64,000 bases of DNA. Origin: Halichondria panicea. Its lineage: Eukaryota > Porifera > Demospongiae > Suberitida > Halichondriidae. This document shows positions 12,391 through 22,187 of the stretch, piece by piece. Position 1 is the first letter of the stretch. Each line of letters begins with the position of its first letter. Where the stretch lies: positions 1,798,501-1,862,500 of the forward strand of contig NC_087385.1 of NCBI RefSeq assembly GCF_963675165.1, written 5' to 3'. The translations under genes and the position numbers were made by a program. The notes below the pieces were generated by a model. That model saw only the letters and a program-made list of their open reading frames with translations. It was not told the DNA's origin and did no database searches.

Positions 12391-12929
12391 CAGAGGAGGT
12401 ACGACACGGTCACATGACCAGCCAAAAGGATTATGAATCTCATTAACTTGTGCATGAATATCATTCAAGACTGTGTACTTTGATAGTGGATTTGGTTTGG
12501 CGTGTATCTTTCAAGAAATACACTTGATGTTTCTAAGATCAGGATGGTTGATTGCTGGGCTTATACTGATGTGAAATAGCTTTTCAACCAGTTTCAACCA
12601 CCACTTAGATTTTGAGATATTATTGTTTTTAGTGTAATTCTGTTTTAGAGTATTTATTAAGTATTCTGTGCCTGCATTCAGGATAGGATCACTGCCAACA
12701 TCTGAGCCTTGGTTCTTACAACAAATCTAATCTCTACTTGTAAAGCTCTAGCTACTAGCCAGCAACAAATTCACTGAGTTTTATGCTCTCAACTTGTTTC
12801 TTTATGGCGCTTACTTGCCACCAGTTGAATGTCGTCATTGGAATGCATTTTTAACGACTTCTTTGTCTTTCTTGCCTCAATCAAGACATACCAGCCACGT
12901 GAGCTTAACCGCGTGTCGTACCTCCTCTG
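12391..12929. mobile_element. CAGAGG-type MITE, copy 1
   Basis: Ends CAGAGGAGGTACGACACG and its complement, flanked by GCCTGAAGG on both sides (12382-12390, 12930-12938). The outer 8 bp could be a hAT-type duplication. 539 bp, non-coding. It has a close second copy at 13340-13831. Confidence 0.75.
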
Positions 12930-12938
12930 GCCTGAAGG

Positions 12939-13330
12939 TAGTCTGGCCCCAGACCACTCCCTTGCACGTGATCTGACATGTGCCAGGGAGAGGGTCTGGC
13001 ATTTAGAGTCACTTTTCTTGGTTCAGATGTCAAAATTTGACATCTCCAACCACTTCACAGAGGAGGTTGATAGTACTTGACCTTTGTCATTTTTAAAACT
13101 ATGCCAGTAGGCAATGGCTAACTTAAATTCCTGTATACATCAACTAAAAATGTTATTTCAAGTACAGAGAATCTTTCAAATCTCCCTAAATCTGTATAGG
13201 AGTAGAGATAATAGCCAGCCAGTTTTAGCATCGTCACCACGCCCATTTCCGACATGCCCACTTTTGACTGTAGAAAAGTGACTCTGTTTGCCAGACTCTC
13301 TCCCCTGGGAGGAGTCTGGCCTCGAGACTA
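12939..13330. mobile_element. TAG...CTA MITE between the two CAGAGG copies
   Basis: Starts TAGTCTGGCCCCAGACC and ends GGAGTCTGGCCTCGAGACTA, with inverted repeats extending about 80 bp imperfectly. It is flanked by the 9-mer GCCTGAAGG on both sides. Nine-base duplications and TAG/CTA ends match the larger TAG...CTA elements at 20033, 54557 and 62637. Confidence 0.65.
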
Positions 13331-13339
13331 GCCTGAAGG

Positions 13340-13831
13340 CAGAGGAGGTACGACACGGTCACATGACCAGCCAAAAGAATTATGAATCTCATTAACTTGT
13401 GCATGAATATCATTCAAGACTGTGTACTTTGATAGTGGATTGGTTTGGCGTGTATCTTTCAAGAAATACACTTGATGTTTCTAATATCAGAATAGTTGAT
13501 TGCTGGGCTTATACTGATGTGAAATAGCTTTCAACCAGTTTCAACCACCACTTAGATTTTGAGATATTATTGTTTTTAGTGTAATTCTGTTTTAGAGTAT
13601 TTAATAAGTGTTCTGTGCCTGTATTCAGGATAGGATCACTGCCAATATCTGAGCCTTGGTTCTTACAAGAAATCTAATCTCTACTTGTAATACTCTAGCT
13701 TCTTTATGGCGCTTACTTGCCACCAGTTGAATGTCGTCATTGGAATGCATTTTTAACGACTTCTTTGTCTTTCTTGCCTCAATCAAGACATATCAGCCAC
13801 GTGAGCTTAACCGCGTGTCGTACCTCCTCTG
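13340..13831. mobile_element. CAGAGG-type MITE, copy 2
   Basis: Direct copy of 12391-12929 lacking about 47 internal bases near its right third. It has the same ends and the same flanking GCCTGAAGG (13331-13339, 13832-13840), so it probably arose by local duplication rather than by an independent insertion. Confidence 0.75.
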
Positions 13832-13840
13832 GCCTGAAGG

Positions 13841-14590
13841 CGCCATGGAAGCAGATTGGTTGCCTAGTTCGTTCCTAGTATAAGTTGGCTTGGTTACAAC
13901 TTCTCTTCTGTAAACGGACTTCCGAGCTGCTACCAGAACTCTGTTCATTTCGACTTATAGTACACAGCCAAAAATCCACGGGGCGTGTCAGGTCCGTTAC
14001 AGGACGTTTACCACATCCTGATACAGGACCGTTGGGTAGACACTACTAAACAGGCCGTTCACACACAGCCTGTAAAGTACAGTAAACAGCCCGATTTAAT
14101 AAGCTAGTATCATGCTTCAAAAGGTCACAATTCAAAGACAAAGAAGACAAGAACAAGATATATTATATAATTATATTAATTTCTGTTCAGCTACATTATG
14201 TCTCTCATTATCATGTCCGTGTCTTCACATCCCCACGGTGGCACTGCAGATAAAAACAACCAGTTGAACCATACGTCACATAAGTATACTAACTTACTGT
14301 ATTTATATTCGTCTTGTTTTTGTGCACAAAGATAGACTCTGAGGAGAAGAGGCTGGGAATTATACAAAAATACACCACTGCTTACCGGCGTACTATGAAA
14401 TCAGTGAACAGCTTGAAGGGCCGTTCTTCATCTCCGAGATAGCTCGCCAGCTGTATCCTATTCACATAGATTAAACTAAGTTGCTTACCAGGCAATTGTT
14501 GCATTCTCTTTATCATTCGTCTAAAAACTTCAATCTATGAGGCATATAATGCATCACCAAACACATACAAAATAATGGCACTTACCTAAC
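13841..14590. other. Intergenic stretch, nothing recognised
   Basis: No open frame with splice borders, no strong inverted repeat and no RNA gene seen. It lies between the CAGAGG MITE cluster and the 3' end of a retroelement. Confidence 0.5.
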
Positions 14591-14630
14591 ACATCCAGAC
14601 TCCAACTCGGCATGCCAATAAAGAAATCTA

Positions 14631-15905
14631 TTAAGGTATAGCCAGCTCCGCAGCGATAATTGCCTTGCCGCGAGAAGATCTGGCTCCTCTTATTGCCTGG
14701 ATCGAGGATCTAAGCAGTGAAAAGGAGAGGCGGCATCTTAGCCAGTTGAGGGTTTTGCAGTACTGATTGTCCCATTTGTGCGAGAGCAGGGAAGCCAATC
14801 GTTTGTGGAAGGTTGTGGCCTCTCTGCCCATCCCTCCAGTAGTAGACATTACCAAGGGTGTAAATGATGCATGTTCAATTTCTCTTACTCTCTGTTCATA
14901 AGATCTTTTCTTCTCTCTTTCATGTTTCTTGTAGCAAGCAGTTAGTGGGCCTTTGTTTGATGGGGCATGGGGATTGAACACTCTTACATCGAAGTAGGTC
15001 TTTTCCAGTCTGCCTCCCCATACCCCGTTCGCTGAGATGTCTAGACGAGCTCCCTCTTGAGTGTTGGCTGTAGCACACCGGAGTGTTTCTTCACAGTAAT
15101 TGGCTGCAGGTCCGGTTCTATGCGAACGTCGTTACATACTTCAGTGAGCAGGTCCGCGGTTAAGTCTCTTATCTCGTTGTGCCTAATAGTCGGAAAACCT
15201 CCTTTGGCACACGAGAGAGCAGCGTGTTCAGTAGAAAAGGCTTTGCCGCAGTCACAATTTGTTGGAGTGTTTGTTGGGTTCCAGCCATATCTCAATGCTA
15301 GGGCATCTTGGAAAGCTCCCTTGTGTAGGGTAAAGCCATGTTCTGACAGTGGGAGTGCCGTCAGCCATGAGGAAGCTCCCTTCTTGCTGGCAAGATCCAT
15401 TGCTCTTTGCAGAGTGTCTGGGAGAAGTTGATTTAGCTCAGTGGCTTTTGACTTGTTCTCATGATTATTCAATCTCCTAACATCTTTCTTCTGGGCCAGT
15501 TGTGTGTCAAGAGTTTCCAATCTATAAGCATGGTCCTGCAATTGAATTCCATCAATGAGAGGCCCACAAATAGCTAGTGAGGATCGGAATTCCCTTTTTG
15601 CCTTCTTCGATGGAATGCTGATGCCCAGTCCCCCTAGGCTGGCAGGTAGTGCATGTAGGGTTGTTTCGAGGTTATTTGGTGGTGGTCTCCCCGTAAGGGC
15701 TGGAATTAGGTTTGCTTGGATACATTCATCAAGCGGTTGTAACAGCTGACCAATGGCAGGCATTACTCTGCTCAGATAGGTCCATTTGCTCATTAATCCA
15801 TGATGTCTTACCTTGGATCTGTACTGTATAGGCTGTGGGAAGTGTATGGTCATGCAGAGCCTCCAAGTAGAAACTTTTCTTTTCAGTATTAATCAGCGTA
15901 TTTAA
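14631..15905 (-). pseudogene. 3' fragment of a non-LTR retroelement (RT C-terminus with restriction-like endonuclease)
   Basis: The minus-strand frame 15853-15041 has the region after the RT fingers and palm, then a zinc-knuckle-like block CDCGKAFSTEHAALSC followed by RHNEIRDLTADLL. It shifts frame near 15075 and continues as ARLDISANGVWGG, TYFDVRVFNPHAP, KKHEREKKRSYEQRVREIEH and FTPLVMSTTGGMG, ending at a TAA at 14631. This zinc-finger plus PD-(D/E)XK-like order is typical of non-LTR elements with a restriction-like endonuclease (R2/R4/NeSL/Utopia grade). I cannot assign the clade. The 5' part is missing: a piggyBac-type MITE abuts it at 15906. The frameshift and truncation make it inactive. 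Confidence 0.75.
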
Positions 15906-16227
15906 CCCTTTAACCGTCGGATTCTTAATTAACAGTGAAGTGAAATGTCTGTAAATTCTCTATCGGGTTTCCAGAGCAATAAAATGCCTAGCAACAATAT
16001 ACCAATAGAATGCCCATACAACAATGAATAAAATGGTGCAACATGTGTTGCCATAACAACCACGGTTATTACGCTTACCCGTTTTTATCATTTTAAATGC
16101 TCGGCCAGCGGTGAGATAAAATCCAAAAATTTTTTTTTATGGATCAGCCTATCATATGGTATAAAGGCTTGATTTTCACATCATATGATTTTCACATCAT
16201 ATGAATTGACGATTGACGATTAAAGGG
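15906..16227. mobile_element. piggyBac-type MITE
   Basis: Exact TTAA at 15902-15905 and 16228-16231 bounds an element starting CCCTTTAACCGTC and ending GACGATTAAAGGG. TTAA duplications and CCC-rich ends are diagnostic of the piggyBac superfamily. The right subterminal region repeats ATTTTCACATCATATG twice and GACGATT twice. 322 bp, non-coding. Confidence 0.85.
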
Positions 16228-16368
16228 TTAATTAATGATAATTTTCAGTATAAAACGATTGGAAATGAGATGAAATGCTGTTTAGTGGCTTTGTAATTGC
16301 CCCGCCCCTTCAATAAAGGGGCGTGGCAAGCGAGACTTCGTTTTAATTAAATAAAAAGAAGCCAGTTT

Positions 16369-17020
16369 AGGCCACTCCAAATGAGACTGTAGTTTCCCGT
16401 CCAACTCGTGCTTCCTGCTTTAGCTACCTCATTGATAGTCATTATGGCCCTAATTATCAATGAAATATTGAAATAACTTTTTTCTTGTTCTTTGTTGCCT
16501 CTAAGCACATTGGTTGGCTGAATTTTTGTGGCTAATCATTGATGACGGACCAATTTATAATTATATTCATAGTAATGAATAATGATAATACTGCTCACAT
16601 CCGCTTTTATAATTTACTGGAGTCTCTGACGGGAAACTACTAGTCGGGCGCCGCCGCCCTCTACCGTTGCCCGGAAGGAGGTCGGGAATCAAGCCTATCC
16701 ACAGTTTTGTTCTGTTGTTGGAAATCCAACAATTCCACCAGCTCCAATCAGATTGCAGTATCTCAAGGGGATTGATCACACCCACTCAACTGTGTACCAC
16801 GTGTGAATTTTGCACACGTTGGATTGAGAGGCGAGGCCAACACCCACTTTAATAAATGATATTCATCGCTATTGGTTAGCACCCACATAGAATGAATGAT
16901 ATTCATGATACTATTGTGTAACAGGCCAGAACAAAACTGTGGATAGGCTTGATTCCCGACCTCCTTCAAGGAGGGCGGCGGCGCTCGACTAGGAAACTAC
17001 AGTCTCATTTGGAGTGGCCT
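16369..17020. mobile_element. TIR element with an interrupted left arm
   Basis: Left end AGGCCACTCCAAATGAGACT pairs with the right end at 17001-17020. The next arm segment (GCGCCGCCGCCC, then GGTCGGGAATCAAGCCTATC) is at 16648-16712 on the left but directly adjacent to the end on the right. About 240 bp (about 16396-16632) has therefore been inserted in the left arm, itself bounded by GTTTCCCGTC and GACGGGAAAC. Confidence 0.65.
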
Positions 17021-17329
17021 TAGTAATAATATAGGAGTGGCTATTTTAAGCTTACCTTTGCTTGCCTACTAGCCTGGCATAGCTGAAGAGAGCTGGTCTA
17101 GACACCGTCAGGCGTCTAGAGCTAGCTGTGTTGTTTCTTCTGGCTGGTTGCTGCGCAGTAAGTGGAGGGAGGGGCTGACTAATTGAACAGAGAGGGGGAG
17201 TGGCTCTGTACCTTTCGCTTTGAGGGAGGGGCTGGCTGCTCATATTCTGTCCAGGCTGCGCAAGGATTTGAGTGTGGACAGCAGCCCTGGTGTGTGGACG
17301 AGCTCTCTTTTCCTGGCCTAGTTGTCTTC

Positions 17330-17577
17330 TAGACTCGAGACCATCTGTTCGTTATCTGAAAGAACCCCTGGTCAAGTTCCAATGTACGTAGCACTTGTCC
17401 AACGGTCCAGGAATTTCTTGGACCGGTAATTGCCCATGCCCACGCAAGGTCCGCCCCAAGGTGTATTACCCATGAATATCATTATGATGCTATAAAACGC
17501 TGACTCAGCTGGACGAGTGCTACATTGGAACTTGACCAGGCGTTCTTTCAGATAACGAACGGCTGGTCTCGAGGCTA
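17330..17577. mobile_element. Short TAG...CTA hairpin MITE
   Basis: Ends TAGACTCGAGACC and GGTCTCGAGGCTA with about 70-bp arms containing CGTTATCTGAAAGAAC and GGTCAAGTTCCAATGTA. A clear target duplication is not visible. The termini resemble the TAG...CTA family. Confidence 0.6.
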
Positions 17578-18300
17578 GCATTGCTTGTGAGAATGGTAAT
17601 GGGAATTGCTTTCTTCACCCTGTAGCCGGCGAGATTGGATATGATATCAGTACAGTGTACTAATGTCATTACTTCCTGCAGCTTTATACGACAGGACTGG
17701 CAGATTAGAAATTGCTTGGTTTGACAAACAGTTTTGGAAGTTTCTTTGCTGTTGCTTACATGTAGATGTTGACATTGAGTCCAGTCCATTGACTATCACT
17801 TGCCCACTGGATTGTGAAATCGGTGAATGTATTGCCAGTATAGCCACGCATTGGTAAATTGTTTGGGACTGTGGGACTGTAGGACAGTACATGTAAGTAC
17901 CGTTACGTAGGTACGTAGATCTGATGTCTGAACCATGCCAGTCGTACATGGCACACAAGTAGATCGAGGTAGAGAGTGTCACACCGTGTACCAGCTGATA
18001 GAGGAACATAAGTTAGTATGCCTGTATGGTGGCAGAGTACCAGGAGGTACCTGTATCTCAGTAGATGCATAGATTGAAGAGCTACTCTTCAATCTATGGT
18101 AGATGTTAGCTTCGTCTTCAGACTTGCTCTGCGTAACAGCTTGTGTCTCGTTCTCATTTCTTCATTTCCTCATTTCCTCATTTCCTCATTTCTGTTTTAT
18201 CACAACCCCTCATCAAGACGGGTTGTTATAAAACAGGGAATGAGAAATGAGGAAATGAGAAATAAGAAATGAGGAAATAAGAAATAGGAAATGAAGAAAT
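17578..18300 (+). repeat. Dispersed repeat, second copy at 30569-31205
   Basis: Begins GCATTGCTTGTGAGAATGG and runs about 520 bp in parallel with 30569-31090. It is followed by a palindromic tract of ATTTCCTC / GAGGAAAT units around CAACCC...GGGTTG (18140-18300). Open frames on both strands here are non-coding by-products. Confidence 0.7.
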
Positions 18301-18404
18301 AAGAAATAGAATAATAATAATACATGTAATATATTTATGGTTACAATCATCACCATGGCATTAATTTTCATCACAATAATTATGACATTATTATAAATAT
18401 AGGT

Positions 18405-18545
18405 TATAGGCTGAGTCCAAGGTCTCTATGGGGTTTTGAGAACCGAAGGCCCGAGGCTGTAGCATCTCGAGCGTAGCGAGGGTGCTACTAAGGGCCTAAG
18501 GGTCTCAAAACTCCATAGTGACCGTTGGACGAGGCCTATAACTGA
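18405..18545. repeat. Hairpin repeat
   Basis: TTATAGGCTGAGTCCAAGG... pairs with ...CCGTTGGACGAGGCCTATAA, with inner arms TATGGGGTTTTGAGA and TCTCAAAACTCCATA. 140-bp snapback structure, function unknown. Confidence 0.6.
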
Positions 18546-18699
18546 TTTAGAATAGTGCTAAGCAAGCTAAGCTATTATTAACACAAAGAAGACTCTGTTT
18601 CTACAAACCTCAAGCAACATTAAAGCTTTGCTCTGGCTAGTCTACATAAAAAAAAATCACATTGAAGGCAGTTTCTGTCTCTTGCATAACAAAAACGGT

Positions 18700-18800
18700 T
18701 AATAGAAAGTTGCTATTCTACTTAGTAGTTAGCTCTGCACTAGAGCACTAGCTATTGGTAGCTGCAAGAGTGAGATAAAAGCTACAAAGCGGCACTGCAG
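18700..18800 (+). repeat. Fragment of dispersed repeat family B
   Basis: Contains GTTGCTATTCTACTTAGTAG, AGCTCTGCACTAGAGCACTA and CTATTGGTAGCTGCAAGAG, as in 52675-52740 and the minus copy at 3700-3800. Confidence 0.6.
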
Positions 18801-19083
18801 AACACAAAGACTTTTAAAATTAGTTTTTAATGATGCACTGCATCATCGTTACTATGACTTTGTGTGTACTTGTGCATGTATAAAACAGATGTTGCTAAGC
18901 ATTCCATGTATGATTGTATGTATCATGTAAAAAATGTTAAATGCATGTAGTGAACATAATTATAATAGACCTCCATAGAAGACCTCTGAATGACTGAGAG
19001 GTCTCTATAAAGGACCTCCAAGTAACCAATCAGATTGCACCATTTGTGACAAGCATTTTCTAATAATAATCAAAACTAAAAAA

Positions 19084-19530
19084 CATTTGCAATGTGAACG
19101 TTGCTAGGATTGCCAGGAAAAGGAAAAGCGCGAAAAAGCGAAGAAACAAGAAATTCGGCGTGTGCATAACTCCAATCCGTTACAACTTCATTCCTGTTTT
19201 AAGCAATTTTTTGTTTTTGTTTTTGTGCTTTTCCGCAAATCCTTCAGTAATTTTTATGAATTTTTTGCAAGGTATGTATTGTGTTTGTGATGTTTTCCCT
19301 TACAGTGTTGAGGAAACATGCAAGTGTTGGATGTGTGAGTGGATGCATTGTGAATTCTTCTCGGTTCATTTTTACCCAACTTGTGTTTTGATTCTAAAAT
19401 CATTATCAACAGTAGGCCACTCGACTGTACACATGTTCATGACGTTGTAACGGATTGGAGTTATGCACTTGCCGAATTTCTTGTTTCTTCGCTTTTTCGC
19501 GCTTTTCCTTTTCCTGGCAATCCTAGCAGA
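19084..19530. mobile_element. Snapback MITE, right end truncated
   Basis: Long arms of about 110 bp (CATTTGCAATGTGAACGTTG left; CTGGCAATCCTAGCA right) enclose about 230 bp. The complete sister copy lies at 28986-29487. The right arm here ends at TCCTAGCA, about 25 bp short. Confidence 0.7.
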
Positions 19531-19580
19531 TAAATGTGACATTGATTAATTTGTTTTTGTCCTGTAATCTTGTTGAAGAT

Positions 19581-19701
19581 TGTTGGTGCATACATGTTAT
19601 ACCTTATTACGTAATATTTACTACAATTCAAACCATAATTTGCTGCTGTTAAGTTGTACTTTTGGACTCTAGTATTTAGCCTCACTATTGTTTAACATTT
19701 C
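19581..19701 (+). repeat. 5' LTR of the BEL/Pao element, first part
   Basis: Matches 27716-27836 of the 3' LTR. It ends in TAACATTTC, duplicated at 21512-21520 on the other side of the inserted transposon. Confidence 0.9.
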
Positions 19702-20032
19702 TAGCCTCGTTCCCAGGCCTTACTTTTTCCTACTGTTGTCACTGTTCATCCGTAAACATAAGAAAGACATAGTGAGGCAGCAAAGAAAGAAATGGGCGTA
19801 CAGTTAAGAAAAAGTAAGGCCTGGTTTGGGAAATCGCGTGATCCACAAGGATTTTTATGAACGTGGGCGATATGTAGCCCACAATCGTGACGTAAGGTAT
19901 TCTCCCACGCATTCAGAGTAAGACTGTACTGTACTGTACTGCACTGAGACAACCACCAAGCTGTGCTGCAAGTCAGATCAGAGAACCAGCGTGGCCAGCT
20001 CTGGTGGCAGTAGCTACCTGCTTAGCCTCGAT

Positions 20033-21064
20033 TCCAAGCCGCTGAGAAAGGCGGCCTGGTATACACTGTTTACGCATGCGCCAGAATTACCAAGAATCTT
20101 GGTAATCGTAAATTGCAGTATATTTATCAGTATTCTTATTCCGCATTAGTTTGTAAAACATTGATATCCGTTTCATTCATAATGATGTCATTGAAAAAAG
20201 AAATCTAGTCCAAGTTGTGTAATGGCTGCTACCTTCTCTTCTGCTCTTGTGTACGCGTTATCCTGTGTTGGAATACCAGGTCTAGTCTTGAAAGACAAGC
20301 AGCTGGAGGCGTTGAAGTGTCTGTACGCTGGTGTTTATGTGGGTACCGTACCGACCGGCTATGGCAAGTCCCAGAGCAAGTCCATCTGCTTTCCAGACAC
20401 TCCCTTTCTTGATTGATGTGAAGCTTGACAGGACCAGTGCACCTCTCACTTCCTCTTGTTTCTCTGAGTGAAGCCATCTTCAAAGTGTTGGTGTGTCTGT
20501 TCGACGTTCAGTGCCATTCTCTCTGGAAGGAAGTATTGTTGTGACATTTGCCGAAAATTGGTCACAGAGTAAGTACGTGGTATCTGATCCGAGAACTGTG
20601 TGGCCTGAATGTGTATCCGATCCGAGGGACTTGTTGCTTGAGTGTGTATCCGGACTTGTTGCTTGAGTGTGTATTAATGGATAGTGCTTTCAATGGTAAA
20701 TCTATTGTGTAAATCAATAAGTAGTCCTCACATTATGTTACGTCACAGCCACTGTACTTATCCACATTTATTTTTTACCCACAGGTTTAACTAATTTCTT
20801 ATGAGATTAACTTGTTGCCTGAGTGTGTATCCGATCCAAGCCTCAAATTAATGAATAAATCTACAGAGCTGATGTTTTACTTAGCTGTCTCTGTCTACAG
20901 TATATGCAGAGAGGTAGCCTCTTCTTTTTCTTTTTTCTGTTCTTTATCACAATAAGATAAAATACGTTCAATGAGATAAATACGGTAAATAATAAATTAA
21001 TTGTCCACCCACGCGCCAACAGTAAATACCAGGCCCACTATTCAAGGGGCTGGAGTCGAGGCTA
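20033..21064. mobile_element. Nested TAG...CTA transposon with helicase remnant
   Basis: Starts TAGCCTCGATTCCAAGCC and ends GGGCTGGAGTCGAGGCTA. Flanked by the exact 9-bp duplication CTACCTGCT (20024-20032 and 21065-21073). The inverted repeats of about 60 bp include a GGCCTGGTAT core and TAAATACCAGGCCC on the other side. 1032 bp. Contains the RecQ-like fragment 20222-20416. Confidence 0.88.
20222..20416 (+). pseudogene. RecQ-like helicase N-terminal fragment
   Basis: The short frame contains LKDKQLEALKCLYAG and PTGYGKS. This resembles the RecQ motif 0 / motif I arrangement (Q..A.......D......TG.GKS) of superfamily 2 helicases; the Walker A lysine is in place. The frame ends soon after, and downstream text is only vaguely helicase-like. 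It lacks motif II and the C-terminal half, so it cannot be an active helicase. The same segment occurs in two other TAG...CTA elements here. Confidence 0.65.
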
Positions 21065-21511
21065 CTACCTGCTATATGATAGTGATGACTAAGCTATTCT
21101 ACTATAGCATGTAGAAAGACACAAGAAAAGGTAATAGTGATAGAATCTAAACACACATTCTAGACTAGTAGATCATCTAGCTAAGCCTAAGGTATAGCTA
21201 GCTCTATAGTGCTTGCAAACTTCCAGTTCCAAGTCCATGTCCAGCTTGCTGCAGGCAAAGTTTTATTAGTCGTAGACCTCTGCGTGGGCAGTCCAACATC
21301 TCTAGCTCAGTATGCCCACGCTCATTTTCACCCTTCTACCACCCTTCTACCCTCACGCGACTTCCCTCCTTTTTCCTAACTCTACGTCTATTTCTTTCTT
21401 TATTCCTCCAATTAATACCGTATTTTATCTCATTGAACGAATAATACAGTATTTTATCTTATTGAACGATTGTGATAAAGAACAGAAAAAGGAGAGCCTG
21501 TGTAGAGGCTA

Positions 21512-21779
21512 TAACATTTCCTCTCTTTGTTTATGTGAGCCCCACCCAGGGCCTCCATCACTGTACTTTGTGCTCCTGCAGCCATTTTGTACTCACTTTG
21601 CTCTCTATCTAAGAATTGTTGGCACAGCAATAGTGAAGTCAATTTGCATGAATGCTTGCTATAGTTTAGTTACAGTATTTCAATTGCATATAGCGGAATA
21701 GAACCTGTTTCTATTTAGATCTAGCCTGTCTAGTATCACTTATCTAACTATTTGTCTATACCGAGAAAGGGCTCAAACA
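21512..21779 (+). repeat. 5' LTR of the BEL/Pao element, second part
   Basis: Matches 27828-28097 of the 3' LTR. The first nine bases are the duplicated target of the inserted transposon. Ends CTCAAACA. Confidence 0.9.
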
Positions 21780-21783
21780 TTTA

Positions 21784-21801
21784 TTGGTCCTTCGAACCGG
21801 A
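21784..21801 (+). promoter_or_regulatory. tRNA primer binding site of the BEL/Pao element
   Basis: TGGTCCTTCGAACCGGAT starts four bases after the 5' LTR. It is complementary to a tRNA 3' end including CCA and the TTCGA of the T loop, as expected for minus-strand priming. I do not assign the tRNA isotype. Confidence 0.8.
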
Positions 21802-21859
21802 TCCTCAACGGATCGCATTGCAAACAAGTTCTTTCTCGTCCTCGCAATCGTTGCTACAG

Positions 21860-22125
21860 TCTGCACAACGGTGCACGATTCACTTGTCTCTCGGCACAAA
21901 GGTGCACAATTGTTTGTTTATCGCTCGCACAAAGGTGCATTCGCTTGTCTATCGCTCGCACAAGGGTGCATTCGCTTGCACACACGGGTGCATTGCACAA
22001 GGGTGCTCCATTGTAAATCGTTAACTTCTGTCGCACAAGGGTGCAAAACGTTGTTTTCGCTCAGCCCAAGGTGTGCTGTATTGTTTTTGTTTGGTTTTCA
22101 TTCTGCACATAGGTGCAACTCGACG
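21860..22125 (+). repeat. Array of GCACAAAGGTGC mini-hairpins in the BEL/Pao leader
   Basis: Between primer binding site and gag the motif GCACAAAGGTGC or GCACAAGGGTGC recurs about nine times at irregular 20-45-bp spacing, often preceded by TCGCTC. Each unit is an imperfect palindrome (GCAC...GTGC). The open frames through it are probably incidental. The position suggests a role in RNA packaging or translation, which is inference. Confidence 0.7.
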
Positions 22126-22187
22126 GAGCAACACTGAACTCATACTTTGATCAATAATTTATCTCAAACTCAATTCACAGCAGTGTT

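Larger units (their letters stand above)
19702..21511. mobile_element. TAG...CTA transposon inserted in the 5' LTR
   Basis: Starts TAGCCTCGTTCCCAGGCC and ends GAGCCTGTGTAGAGGCTA. It is flanked by the 9-bp duplication TAACATTTC (19693-19701 and 21512-21520), proven by the intact 3' LTR, which has this 9-mer once. It holds a second element of the same type (20033-21064). The inverted repeats are imperfect. Outside the nested copy no coding region is recognised. Confidence 0.88.

Noticed and set aside
15057..15749. Plus-strand frames over the retroelement fragment
   Set aside because: Shadow frames of the minus-strand RT/endonuclease coding region.
21752..22137. Overlapping frames of 90 and 117 codons upstream of gag
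   Set aside because: They cross the hairpin array in the BEL leader, and no known protein feature is visible.
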